NCBI GenBank assembly: GCA_025667525.1
Contig: CM046882.1
Span: 211,032,592-211,096,591, forward strand
Source of the DNA: Glebionis coronaria
Taxonomy: Eukaryota; Streptophyta; Magnoliopsida; Asterales; Asteraceae
Length of the DNA stretch: 64,000 nucleotides
Direction: 5' to 3'
Shown in pieces: positions 11,880-23,575 of this stretch (positions within the stretch are counted from its first letter, which is position 1; the number at the start of each line of letters is the position of its first letter). Made by a program: the position numbers and the translations under genes. The notes beneath the pieces were generated by a model. The model saw nothing but the letters and a program-made list of their open reading frames with translations, did no database searches and had not been told where the DNA came from.

Positions 11880-14800
11880 TGATAGTTGTAAAAATACGTC
11901 TTTTAGGAAAAAGAACGTAATTAAGGCAAGTATAAACAAGTGATTTAGGAAAACCACAAGTAATGACCCAAAGTGGGGATCGTTCTTAAGGAGGCTAGTG
12001 TGTTGTGTAGAGAGATGATTAACTTTTGTGATTATAATGATGAGAATAGAAAAGAAGAAAAGAGATTAGAAGAGAATGACGGTTACGATTATGAATTAAA
12101 CTAAGACGAAATGTCGTACACGTAAAACCGTAAAAAGTGACCAAATTAAAATTTTACCCTAAAAATTCCTAAAAAATTGCAATAAATCCTAAATAATGTA
12201 ATTAGAGTTTACAAAAAATCAAAAATCACTCAAACCTTTTATTTAATTAAATAATAATTTTTAATGCTAATTAAAGCCCAAAAATCAATTTAACTAACAA
12301 AAAGCCCAAAATGAGATTTTTTCAATTGTAAACCTCTAAAATGACTTAACTAAATCTATGACTATTTTTGAAAATTTTAAAACTAATTAAAACTATTTAA
12401 AAACAATTAAAAACTATTAAAACTTAAAATAACTCTAAAAATTAATCTAATGACAATAAAAATATTCTAAAAATTGTAAAATTCCAAATTTAATGTATTT
12501 GAACTAAGAAAAATGAAAAAACATGAAAAATCTAAATTTTAATTTTTTATAATAAAATAATATTAAAAATCCAAAATTTAAAAAAAAATCCTAAAAAGTT
12601 GCAAACTAGCTTATTTTAACCTAATAAACACAGAAATGAAGTTGAAATTACAAAAATACCCCTATTAGACCTAGAATTGGGCTAAAAGTCCAAACAATCC
12701 CTTAATGGGCTCAAATAGGCCCAATAAGAAAAATGTTTTCCAAATAAGCCCAAAAGCTGACTCAAATTTTGATTTTAAGAACAAAACTCTAAAGGCCCAA
12801 AAGCTGAAAATGTGTTTAAGCTAGCTTATTTCAAAGCATCTTATTCTTAATGGGCTTTTTTGCCCATTAAGCTATGAGCTGATGCCATAAGCTCAAATTT
12901 TACACACAAGCTTCTTTTGAGTTACTTAAGAGATCTGTAAAAAGAAAATAGGAAAAATCACAAGGAATAAGCCTTAATGAGCTAAAAGATATCTTCACAA
13001 AACGACAAAATAATTGTTTTCGAGTTCTAGGCCACCCCAAGAGCTGATTCAACTTTCAAAAGCTTTTAAATGACTTAACTAAGCTTAATCAACAAAAAGT
13101 TTTCCGATAAGCACACTCAATAAGCTGAAATAAGCAGATAAGCACTTAATTAAAAGTCAAACTTATGAGTTTTATAGTAAAAAGTCAAAGCCAAGGTCTG
13201 ATAAGCTCTAGATCAAATAAATGGGTCAAATGAGGAAGATCTATCACAAAAAATAAGTTGTTGCAAGTCTGGATAAGCCGATTTGGCTTATGAATAAGCT
13301 AACTGAAAATTAACACTAGTAGGGGCTAGTTTTGGGTGTTGAGTAGTGGGAACTTTTCCCACTGCTTGACTTTCTTGACTATTTTTCTTATATGACTTTT
13401 TTGTGGATTCAAGTTTCACAAGGGCACCCAAATGATCAGTTAATCATAAGGAGTCAATAACAATCACAAAAACACAATTACAAACAACCAATCAGTGCAG
13501 TTAATTCAAAAGATCACCAGATCAGTCACATACATGAACAATAAGCAGTTATGGTTCAATAAGCACTTTTAGCAAAAATCAGCCAACCAAACTTCACCAA
13601 ATGCATACACAAGCTATAATAAGTTCAAATGAACAGATTTAAACAGGTTTCATGCAATGATTCAAAGTCTAGATCAAGATTCAAGCACATTAAAGTTACT
13701 GATGAACACTAATATGTAGTTATGAACACTTAGCTGATATACTTGACAACAAGTCTAAATTCAAACAGTCAAATCTTGTTAACAGGTTACACAAACTATG
13801 ATTTAACACCTTTTAGCCCTAAACATGCATATACTCTAGGTATTCCTTAAGTTTTAGGTCAAAATCAGTCAAATCAAGTGAGATATAGCACAATCTAGGA
13901 TTTGATGTTTTAAAGCTAATAACTTGTTGCAATGAGCACTCAACCAAGTATATTGCAGATACAAACCATAAACAACAACTTCCAATAACACAATACCAAT
14001 CTATGATCTTAAACAGATAATCCCAAACACCCTTATCTTTTTCAAATCAAATTTAAACAAGTATAAGTGTATTCCAAGGTTACCCAAGCCCAAACAAACA
14101 CATTAACAATTATAATATGCAGTATTAAGCAAGATTAAGCCACAAATTTCACAAGAACACAACAAGAACACAAAATCACCAAAAATCAAGATTTTAAGCA
14201 GATTTTAAATAGAAAGGTTCAAACCTCATGGATGTACATCCACACCCATGAATTTTGAGCTTATGTGCTAGCAAGAACAAGCACAAGCTTCCACAAACAA
14301 TCCTACTAAGATTCAACAAAGCTAGAAGCAAAAATATAAAAACATTAAAGTGACAAATCCTTGATTAATGCAACTCTTGTACCCCACACTTGATTATCCC
14401 CAAGTTATAAGCCTCACAACACCTTGATATCACAATATCAGGGTGTTATGATCAACTTATAGCCCAAAAATTACAAGGTGTACCAAGATCTTAGCAAAAT
14501 ATCAAGATTTAAGAACTTTGAGCAGTTTCTTGCACAAAGCCTATAAAAACATTTTGAGATTCAGGTTTAGTAAACATGTAACATTAACAAACAGAATAAG
14601 AGGTTGGCACTTGACTTTTCTTCTCAAATTTCAAACACACTTCATTAATATGAATATGAGATTTACAGAATTGTGAACTAGGAAAAATTCAAGAGCAACT
14701 GAAAAGTGTAAAGGGTCCTATGCCTTATATAGGCTACAAATGAACTAGAAATGCTAAGAAAAAAGTAACCCTAATGTTATGAAGTCCCCATTAAACCTTT

Positions 14801-15930
14801 GCAGATTTAAATATCTTGGAGTCATGTGAGGAAGACTTGGCTGTTTGTGTGAGGTGTCAAGGTTGAAATTTGATCAAAGGGTCCAAAGGAATGCTTAGGA
14901 TTGAAGCAGCTTGTGGGGCGTTGGATTCACTGGCAACTTTTCGCTTCTTCCTCAACCTTGTAGAAGGGTAATCATGTGTGGGGCTATTGGTTGATGTGGC
15001 ATGTGTTTTTAAGGTTGGGATGTGATTAAGGATACCTTAATCACTAATCTGGAGCATTTGGTGGTTTAATTACAAGTAGATTAAGAAAACCCAAATGTGT
15101 TCATGATGTGAATAGTACATGTTTTGATCCGGTTTTGTGTTTAAACAAGTTTTTAGGCACCAGTTTATTTAACTAATATAGATTAGTTAAATTAGTTATG
15201 AGTGGGATGTGACATGGCAGCACGGTGAGTGGTGATTGGTAGTTTTGAGTGAGTCGGGCACGTGTCACCCCACCACTGGTTAAGGTAAGATATGTTGTCT
15301 GCCCAAATTAACCCCTCACTTTTCCTTTCTTTGTCAAATGAAGTTTAAACATGCTAAAATCCGTTTTCCTTTGTTAATGAAGTTTCCAACTTCACACTTT
15401 TGCCCCAAATACTTTTCCAAAGTATTTTCAAGGGTATTTCTTGCCATTTCTTGATTCTTGAAGGAATGATTTGGCATTTTCTTCATAGATAATGGTCTTG
15501 ACTTGTATGGTTTACTTCTTGGAGGACTGAAATTGACAAGTCATGATTTATGAGGGACCATTTTTGCCAATTCTTCATAGTTAAGGGTCCTTTTTGTAAT
15601 TTTGACAAAATATAAGGACCAATCTTGTAGTTATGAATAAACAAGGGTTTAAAGTGTCAATTCTTTAATATTGGAGGACCCTTCTTGCATAATCTTCAAA
15701 TCTTCAAGGGTTTTTCTTTGAAAATCATCATTAGGGCTTGGTTTATTGTGCGGCTTCGTTTCCCGTGTTCGTTTTTGCATGTTTCTTGTGATCTTTCGTC
15801 ATTTTCTCAATATCCGTACCTAAAATACACAAGTAACAAACACAAGCATATATTTGGCTATTTTCATTATATTTAATGCATTTAAAGCCCTTTTTGGACG
15901 ATGAGACTATGTATAAAAGCAGTCTCATCA
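11880..15930 (-). repeat. Element A, right (5') LTR, complete
   Basis: This LTR is 4051 bp with termini TGATGA...ATCA on the element strand. Its left edge is set by the primer-binding site and its right edge by the end of homology with 1-3587. The portion 12100-12800 is extremely AT-rich with many A-runs. From about 12800 to 13300 the word ATAAGC/AATAAGC (GCTTAT in element orientation) recurs at short irregular intervals. There is no open frame beyond shadows. The length is large for Athila-type LTRs but within what Tat-lineage elements can show. Confidence 0.92.
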
Positions 15931-16084
15931 GTTACATGCATTGGTAATTCGTTATCCCTTTTCTTTTAATTCTTTTTATTTAATTATGAACATGTAATTA
16001 TTATACTATATTATCATGTGGGGCGTATGGGTGCATCCTAGTTACATGTTTACCAGTATTATCATAGTGATAGCGATGTGTGCC
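15931..16084. other. Short spacer between elements A and B
   Basis: This 154-bp AT-rich stretch belongs to neither LTR. The first five bases, GTTAC, would be the right target-site duplication of A, whose left partner lies outside the window. GTTACATG occurs again at about 16041. I see nothing else in it. Confidence 0.5.
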
Positions 16085-16509
16085 TTTAATAAGTGTGAAA
16101 ACACTTATCCTTTTACCACTTATTTCCAATAATAACAAGACTAAAACGTGTATTTTATATCGTAAAAGTCAGAATTACGCGTGGTTTGTGTTTATATTGT
16201 GTTTCAGGATAAAAATATGAAAAAAAGAAAGAAAACACGGGCTTTCACGGGCTTTTATCGAAGAAAAAGAAAAAAGACAAAAGACAAGTCAAAAGGTCAA
16301 AAGTGCAAGAATAACGGAAGTCAAAGGCCTATTCTGAAGATTTATCGAAGAAACAGTCTAAAGACGGAAGTTTAACGAAGTCGAAGAACCAAGTCTATTA
16401 AAAGAAGAAAAAAATAGAAGACGAGTTCAAGTTATCATTCGACTAATCCCGAGACCAAGTCGAGAAAGACGAGAAGAAAAGTGAAGAAACAAGCACTTAC
16501 CACCTCCCC

Positions 16510-16519
16510 TATATATAGT
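16510..16519 (+). promoter_or_regulatory. TATA box of the B-family LTR
   Basis: CTATATATAG lies about 425 bp into the LTR and is preserved in the inverted copy at 60635-60644. It would set transcription start near 16545, placing most of the LTR, including the repeat array, in the transcribed R-U5 part. Confidence 0.75.
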
Positions 16520-17080
16520 CTTCTAATGTGTAATTAGAGGAGGGAGTCTTCATTTTTAGTCTTTAATTTTAGTAGGTAATTAAGTGTGTTTAATTTTTCT
16601 TCTCTCTAGTTTTTCAAGCTTATCAAACCTTCATCTTAATCTTGTAATCTTTGATATTAATCTTTAATATAATCAAATTTATTTCATAATTCTCATTCTA
16701 CCTTTCTTAATAATCTATTGTTTTTGCTTAATTAATCATGTAGTTGGTTTAATTTGCTTGATGATGTGATTGTTTTGCTTATTTGATTGTGCTTATTGAG
16801 TTAGTGTGTTTAGAGTTTTTAGATTAAGGTGCTTATTTGCTTAATTTGTATGTTTAATAGTTTTCAAAATAAGTTGATTTTGATAGTTTAACTTATAAAA
16901 AAAGTTGATTTTAAATTTTTAGCTTATTAAGTGTTTTTAAAAGTTTTTAAATTGTGTCTTATAAGCTTTTTCTTAAAGTTGATTTGGTAAAAGTTTTGGT
17001 AATGTGCTTATTTTATTTTGCTTATTTTAGCTTAATTCGGGTTTAGAAATCCTCTTTTCCCAAACTCCCAAAACCCCTTT

Positions 17081-17697
17081 TCCCGAATTACTTCAAACAA
17101 ACTTTCCCGAGTTAGTTTTACCTCCATTTCCCGAATTACATCCAATTTGCCTTATTCTCAGTTACATCCGGATCATCATATCCCGAATTAGGTCCATCAT
17201 TGCACATTCCGAATTATGTACAGGTTTGGTTTCCCGAGTTAAGTCATTGTTGATTATTCCGAATTAGATTAGGAATAACTCCATTCCGAATTAGATCATT
17301 GATGAGCATTCCGAACTATGTTTAAGAAAAGTATCCAAACTACGTCCTTGTTGTCATTCCGAATTAGGTCAGAAATCCCATATTCCGAGTTATATCCAAA
17401 ACCCATATCCCGGATTGTGTGTGTGATTGTTTCCCGAATTACATGTGAACTCATGTTTTCCGTACTACGTGAAGGATTCTACATTCTAAACTAGGTCAAG
17501 TATAGGCAGATTCCGAACTGTATCAAGTTTACACATTCCGAGTTGCACTAGAAATTCAGGATTCCGAACTACATCAAAACACATATTCCGAGTTGCACTA
17601 AGGATTGTTATTCCGAACTAGGTTCTTGGTGAACAGATTCCGAATTAGATCAGTATTCACATTTCGACTTATGCTCAGTATTTGTTTTCCCAATTAA
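17081..17697 (+). repeat. Degenerate array of about 25 units with core TTCCGAAYTA
   Basis: About 25 units are spaced 23-28 bp apart. Each has a conserved half close to ATTCCGAAYTANRTC (early units have TCCCGAATTA) and a non-conserved half of about 10-13 bp. It lies downstream of the TATA box in the transcribed part of the LTR. The inverted LTR of J (59455-60097) carries the same units in the same order with point differences, so the array is old and is inherited as a block. It is not a CRISPR array: the conserved part is too short and degenerate, and the setting is a plant retrotransposon. Confidence 0.85.
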
Positions 17698-18162
17698 TTT
17701 TCAAACTTTAATTTTTCCCGCCAATTTTACTTAGTTTATTTTCAAAAGTGTTTTGTCCTAGTTTATGTTTTTATTTAAGTTTTCATTTTTACAAAGTTTT
17801 AATTTTCAAATTTACTTTTAAAGTTTTAATTTTTCTTCATTTATTTTTAAGCCTTAATTTTTAGTTTAACTTTTAAAGCTTTTATTTTTACTCAATGACA
17901 TTTTCATTTTAATAAATAATTACCTTTAGCCAGTTTCACTAAGTTCTACTGTGCAGCAATTCATTCTGGGAAAGCAATCGAGGTTAGAAGCTCTCTTTTA
18001 TTTTTAATAGCTTTTAAATTTATACTGTTTGTAGACATAGTTAACCAAGCTTCCCCTTTTAGTGACCAATACCAACAATTCCATCATTAACCGTGATCAA
18101 TTCGGATTGAATCGAGTACGAACAACACTTCAAAGAGAACACATAAAAGTCATTTAATCAAA

Positions 18163-18176
18163 GGCGCCGCTGCCGG
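18163..18176 (+). promoter_or_regulatory. Primer-binding site of element B
   Basis: GGCGCCGCTGCCGG begins two bases after the LTR end. It differs at one base from the tRNA-Asp-type site known in Athila-like elements, lacking the first T. Confidence 0.78.
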
Positions 18177-18358
18177 CTCTTTTCGTAAAGATTAACGGTT
18201 TTTAGTGAGAAAAATTGGATTTTGGGATCCGTTCTTTTGGGAACGTTATTTTCTAGCACAAAAATTTTCAAAAATCCTAAAAAATATAAAATTCTCAAAA
18301 ATCCAAAAACAATAAAAAAGATAAAAAAAACCAAAAATATTTTATTTCATTTTAGTGT

Positions 18359-20114
18359 ATGCGTACTCGATCTACGTCGTATTCTGAGCCCGAGACTCTT
18401 AGAGACATAGATATGGCCAGTGTGCATAACAATAATAACAACCCACCCCACCCCAACATGAATAATAATAACAACAATGGCCCACAATCCGACCTACGCA
18501 CAATGGAGGAGCTTTGTCAGCCAACCATGAACGGACGTGGAGGACCGATTGCGCCAATGCAAATCACGGCTCCTGGATTTTCGTTGAAGCATCACATGAT
18601 CCAGCAAGTTCAAAACGCTTGTCCTTTTCACGGATTACCGGATGATGATGCCAACAAACATCTCGACAAATTCATTACCGTCACTCAAAGCATGAAACTT
18701 CCCGGTGTTACTATGGATTTCCTTCGCCTACATCTCTTCCCACATACTTTTCCCACCATTCCGAGAAATGGTTTGACCGTCTCCCTAAAAATTCTATTCA
18801 TACATGGGATGAGATGACTCAACGCTTTTTGTCGCGCTTCTTTCCACCCACCATGGTCACTAGCCTTCGGAACCAAATTAGTGGATTCACTCAAGAAAAT
18901 GATGAATCACTTTTCGATGCTTGGGAACGCTACAGTGTTTTGATCGACCGTTGTCCAAATCATAACATGCTCCCCGTCACTCTCATTGATACTTTCTACA
19001 ACGGTCTCACTTTTCGTGATAGTGATACGATTAATGCCGCCGTTGGTGGTACATTTATGAAAAGGAGACCGGAGGAGTGTAGATAGTTAATTGAAAACAT
19101 GACTACTCACCAAAATAATTGGGATTCATCCGCATCCTCAAGATCAAACCCGAGAGTCAATGTTTCTTCTACTTCTTCCAACCCTGATATGACCGAAATG
19201 ACCCGCGCAATGGTCGAAATGAGCAAAAATATGCAACTTTTGGTTACTAACCAAAATCAACAAGCTAAAGCTGTTGCTATTTCTTGTGAAACGTGCGGTG
19301 GTCCTCATTCTTACAATGATTGCCCCTCTACCCAAGGCAATCTTTGTGAAAACGTTAACGCGGCTTACGGTAACTATTCCACGGGAGGCTATGAGGCTCG
19401 CCCTCAAGGAGACTGTAACTTGCTAAGTTATCGTTCCAACAACTTTCTATCTCCACCCGGTTTTCCTCCTCAAACCAAAACCAACAAAACTTCAATAGAA
19501 ACAATCCAAGCCAACCTCGTGCTGCCAATCAATATCAATCCCAAAGAAACCCATATCCACCTCAAGGAAATAATAAAGCTTACCAAGCCCCACCTCTCAA
19601 TCAACCCACGACATTGAACCAAGAACTCAAAACATACATGAAGACCAATAGAGAGATGGTGACGAACCTTCAAAGCCAACTCATTAAATTTAAGGGTGAC
19701 ATGGCGAAACAAGGGAACGATATTCGAGCCGAGCTAAGGAACGACATGCGAACTTCGTTGAGCAATCAAACGAACGACTTAAGAGATATGATGGCTTCGT
19801 TTTACCAAAGTAATCAACCCTCTACTTCGGGTTGTCTTCCGAGTAACACCGTTGCTAACCCAAGAGGGGAGATGAAAGCAATCACCACTCGAAGTGGAAA
19901 AGGTTATAAGGAACCCGAGATTCCTACACCTACTCTCGTGATTATGACTAAGGAAAAAGAGCAACTTTCCCCAACTCCTTTACCTTCCAACCCCACCCCT
20001 CCACAACCTAAGGATGTTATTGAGAATTCCATTCCAAAGCCTTCATCTCAACCCAATATACCTTATCCCTCAAGGTTGAGGAAAGAGAATTTGAAGAACA
20101 AGGATGATATTTAG
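18359..20114 (+). pseudogene. Element B gag
   Basis: The frame starts MRTRSTSYSEPETLRDIDM, followed by an asparagine-rich stretch and an Athila-type matrix/capsid region (APGFSLKHHMIQQV; HLDKFITVTQSMK). A frameshift at about 18740-18768 moves the capsid core to the frame beginning near 18768 (EKWFDRLPKNSIHTWDEMTQRF). A TAG at 19084-19086 follows ECR. The zinc knuckle is intact as CETCGGPHSYNDC (about 19288-19326). A second shift near 19590 leads to a coiled-coil-like stretch, GEMKAITTRSGKGYKEP and a proline-rich tail that stops at 20112-20114, where element A has a glutamine codon. It corresponds domain by domain with gag of element A, but the sequences are clearly different families. It is not expected to be functional. 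Confidence 0.9.
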
Positions 20115-20132
20115 GTTTCTAACTTTCTTAAA

Positions 20133-20818
20133 ATGTTTAAACAACTGAATTTCAACATCTCCTTTGTCGAGGCTCTCGCTCACTTGCCGAAATATGCTAA
20201 AATGTTTAAAGATCTTCTCAGTGACAAAGAAAAGCTTCTTGATATCGCTCAGACCCAACTTAATGAGAATTGCTCCGCAGTGCTCTTAATGAAATTACCA
20301 ACCAAACTTGGTGTCCAGGTCGTTTTCTCATTCCTTGCAACTTCCCCGGGGTAGAGAATTGTATGGCCCTAGCCGATCTAGGTGCCAGTATCAACTTAAT
20401 GCCATTAAGTGTTTGGAAACAATTATGTCTACCCGAGCTAGTCCCCACACGAATGACATTGGAGTTAGCTAACCGCACGGTTGCTTATCCAGTGGAGATA
20501 GCCGAAGATGTCTTCGTCGGTGTCGACAAATTCACCTTTCCGGCGGATTTTGTTGTTGTTGACTACGAGATGGACCCCCGTGTTCCACTAATCGTTGGAC
20601 GTCCATTCTTGAGGACCGGTCGCACTCTCATTGATGTAGTCGCGGGCGAATTAATCATGAGAGTTGGTGACGACAAAATCGTCTTCAACATGGGTAAACT
20701 TTCTAAGCAACCTTATGAACACGAGAGCGTTAATTTCATTGACATTCTTGATGAGGCGTGTGAAGAGCATTTCAAAGACGTTTGTAAAAGTGTTTCTTCT
20801 TCTCTACCCATTGTTTAG
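20133..20818 (+). pseudogene. Element B aspartic protease
   Basis: A short conserved lead (FNISFVEALAHLPKYAKMFKD) is followed by a frameshift near 20285 and then the protease: MALADLGASINLMPLSVWKQL with the DLGAS active site, ELANRTVAYPVEIAEDVFV, and PLIVGRPFLRTGRTLIDV. The domain of about 110 residues ends before an acidic tail (DILDEACEEHF) and an in-frame TAG at 20816-20818. The order gag tail-protease-RT equals that of element A. It would have cleaved the Gag-Pol precursor. Confidence 0.9.
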
Positions 20819-20842
20819 ACCGTTGCCTCTATTGCTCCATCA

Positions 20843-22141
20843 TTGACTTCATTTGGAGAAAGTGATTTCCTTTTGAAAGAATTTGAAGCAACTTTAGGGG
20901 ATGTGGACTTAAAATATTACGATTCTCCCTCCGATTGGGATGAAGACATTCGTACCATTGAGAAACTTCTCAATGAGGACCATATTTCTCCACCGTCTCC
21001 TAAGGAAATCTCTATCAATTATCCGAATTTGACTACGCCTTCCATCGACAATCCTCCAGATTTAGAGCTTAAGGATTTACCGTTTCATCTCGAATACGTG
21101 TTCCTTGAAGACAATAAGAAGCTACCCGTCATCATTGCAAAGGACTTGAAAGAGGATGAAAAGTCTCGACTTATCGACGTGCTGAAGAATCATAAGAAAG
21201 CAATTGCTTGGAAAATTTCCGACGTTCATGGAATTGATCCGAACTTTTGTACTCATAAAATTCTCATGGAAGATGACTTTAAACCCGCAATCCAAAAGGC
21301 AAAGAAGGGTTAATCCTAGAATTCACGACGTCATCAAGAAAGAAGTTATCAAACTTCTAGATGCAGGAATGATTTACCCTATTTCGTATTCGCCATAGGT
21401 TAGTCTCGTTCATTATGTGCCTAGGAAAGGCGAAATAACCGTCGTTCTCAATGAAAACAACGAGTTGATTACTACTCGACTTGTCACGGGTTGGCGAGTT
21501 TGCATAGACTATCTCAAGCTCAATGATGCCACTCGCAAGGATCATTTTCCTCTTCCTTTCATGGATCAAATGCTCGAGCGTTTAGCGGGTAATGACTACT
21601 ATTGCTTCTTAGACGGTTTCTCTAGGTATTTTCAAATTCCCATCGATCCTAAAGACCAAGAGAAAACCACATTCACTTGTCCTTATGGAACATTTGCTTA
21701 CAAAAGAATGCCTTTCGGCTTATGCAATACTCCTGGGACTTTCCAAAGGTGTATGATGGCTATCTTCCATGACATGGTTGAAGAAACTATGGAAGTTTTT
21801 ATGGACGATTTCTCGGTCTATGGTGATTCTTTCTCTACTTGCCTTGCCAATTTAGAACGTATGCTTAAATGGTGTGAAGCCACTCGTCTCGTTCTGAATT
21901 GGGAAAAATGCCATTTCATGGTAAAAGAAGGTATTGTTCTTGTCATAAAATTTTCAAAGCCGGTCTTGAAGTCGACCGTGCTAAATTTGAAGTGATTGCT
22001 AAATTACCTCCACCTTCAACCGTGAAGGGTGTGAGAAGTTTCCTTGGTCATGCGGGCTTATATTCTCGATTCATTCAAGATTTTTCTAAGATCGCTCGCC
22101 CGATGACCCGCCTCTTGGAAAGCTCCTTTTATCTTTTCTAA
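20843..22141 (+). pseudogene. Element B reverse transcriptase
   Basis: An acidic linker (DLELKDLPFHLEYVFLE) leads to the polymerase. A frameshift near 21296 breaks the frame between PAIQKAKKG and RRVNPRIHDVIKKEV. A TAG at 21396-21398 replaces the tryptophan that element A has in SPWVSP. The palm is then uninterrupted from about 21399 to 21950: [54 protein letters not shown] and the catalytic [13 protein letters not shown] further shift near 21945 leads to [38 protein letters not shown], where the thumb ends at a stop. It has more lesions than element A in the same domain. Confidence 0.92.
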
Positions 22142-22619
22142 AGAGTGTATTGAATCTTTCAATCTTCTTAAGGATAAATTAACTAAGGCACCTGTCTTGG
22201 TTACCCCTAATTGGGAGTTACCTTTTGAATTTATGTGTGATGCTAGCGACTTTGCTATTGGAGCGGTTTTGGGACAAAGAGTGAACAAACACTTCCAACC
22301 AATCCATTATGCTAGCAAGACAATGACGGGGGCTCAATTGCATTATACCACTACCGAAAAAGAGCTTTTAGCTGTAGTGTATGCTTTTGAAAAGTTCCGC
22401 CCCTATCTTGTCCTTTCTACCACCATTGTGTATACCGATCATTCCGCGTTGAAGTACTTGTTAACTAAACAAAATTCCAAGCCAAGACTTCTGCGTTGGG
22501 TTTTGCTCCTTCAAGAATTTAAAATCGAAATTCGTGATAAAAAGGGAGTAGAAAACCTAGCTGAGGATCATCTTAGTAGACTCGAGGATCCTTATCAAGG
22601 GGAGCTCCCAAATCAATAG
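22142..22619 (+). pseudogene. Element B RNase H
   Basis: After a frameshift near 22125 the frame encodes [25 protein letters not shown] with a catalytic Asp, [36 protein letters not shown] and [12 protein letters not shown]. It ends with [14 protein letters not shown] and a TAG. The domain itself (22197-22619) is open. It removes the RNA strand during reverse transcription in working elements; here it is isolated from the polymerase. Confidence 0.9.
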
Positions 22620-22842
22620 ATTAATGACCCTTTTCCCCTTGAGGCCTTGATGTCTATCAACTCCAATCTTGATGAACCCCCATGGTTTGCAGACATTGCA
22701 AACTATTTGGCGGGTGGAATTCTCATGGAAGGGTTAAAGTCCCAACAAAAGAAAAAGTTCTTTAAAGACATTAAGCACTATTTTTGGGACGACCCTTACC
22801 TTTTCAAACAATGTGCGGATGTTGTCATTCGTCGGTGTGTTG
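22620..22842 (+). pseudogene. Element B integrase N-terminus, cut by element C
   Basis: The same frame continues past the TAG at 22617-22619 with [15 protein letters not shown] and [30 protein letters not shown], the lead-in to the integrase zinc finger. At 22843 homology stops abruptly at TGTAACACCCCC, the LTR end of element C. The zinc finger, catalytic core and 3' LTR of B are absent from the plus strand of this window. The only matching 3' parts are in element J, inverted. Confidence 0.88.
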
Positions 22843-23143
22843 TGTAACACCCCCACATTTACAACGCAGCGGAATACAACATTGGGGTGCTACTTCATAA
22901 TACAAGCTCACGAGTCACAGTAAACGTATTTTAATATAAACGTTTACCAACGATGATTTCATCGAAAGATCAGAGTTACAAGGTCCCAATAAATTAAGAA
23001 AACTTATTTTCAAATAAGTTGCAATATACAAGTTTTTTTTTATCTTTTTAAAAGAAAAGATTTTCTATTTTATGTACAAAGTTCACCAAGTCCACTTCCT
23101 TCGATATCCGCATCCAATCCTATCCAAGCATGCCAATATAAAC

Positions 23144-23575
23144 CTGAGATAAATATGCTTAAAGTCAACAAAAAATGTTGAGTGAATCCATAGAGTTTAT
23201 AAATAGTAATTTTGAACACAAGCTTAATAATATTTTATTCATGAAACAATCAAACGATGCTAGAGCCACGAACCGAACCTTAACCATGTGCCCAACCTAG
23301 AGTGAGACACTCCCAATACTAAATACAATATATCCTCGTATGCTTCTCGCAAGACAACATACTCCGGATAGGTCGTTAGGCCAAAATTGATCTATTATTA
23401 TTGCACTAGCGTTTACCGGTAATTAACGGTTCATGAAGGAAAGGCCACTACATAACACTCATTGCAACGTTCACATAAAAGCTACTTGTGTTCGATTTTC
23501 TAAAACAAGCATGTATCCCCCTCGCGGGTTTAAAAATCATTCAAAACAATTATAAAAGCGAGGCTATGAACTCAC
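23144..23575 (-). other. Candidate intron in LTR C (U5 side)
   Basis: On the minus strand the donor reads AAG|GTGAGTTCATAGCC and the acceptor TTTATCTCAG|GTT, giving a 432-bp intron. Just inside the donor is the block AAACCCGCGAGGGGGATA (plus-strand complement at 23513-23532). LTRs E and F have the same two ends and block although the rest of their sequence differs. The second LTR of C keeps the acceptor (29953). This is inferred from sequence alone, with no transcript evidence. Confidence 0.5.

Larger units (their letters stand above)
16085..18160 (+). repeat. Element B, 5' LTR
   Basis: The LTR is about 2076 bp. Its limits come from an inverted copy at 58996-61060 (element J): both copies share TTTAATAAGTGTG at the start and end CATT(T/A)AATCA, directly before the primer-binding site here and before unrelated DNA in J. 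The exact first base is ambiguous because the copies agree for several bases upstream of the expected TG. An 8-bp stem with a 4-base loop (ATAAGTGT gaaa ACACTTAT, 16089-16108) sits at the start. A TATA box lies at 16510-16519, a zone rich in GCTTAT words at about 16700-17030, and a short-core repeat array at 17081-17697. The lysine-rich 64-codon frame at 16181-16375 is not supported in the J copy. Confidence 0.88.

Noticed and set aside
16181..16375. Lysine/arginine-rich 64-codon frame in LTR B
   Set aside because: It lies in U3 upstream of the TATA box and is not kept as an open frame in the J copy.
17081..17697. Possible CRISPR array
   Set aside because: Core and spacers have the right look, but the conserved part is only 10-15 bp and degenerate, no cas gene is present, and the setting is a plant LTR.
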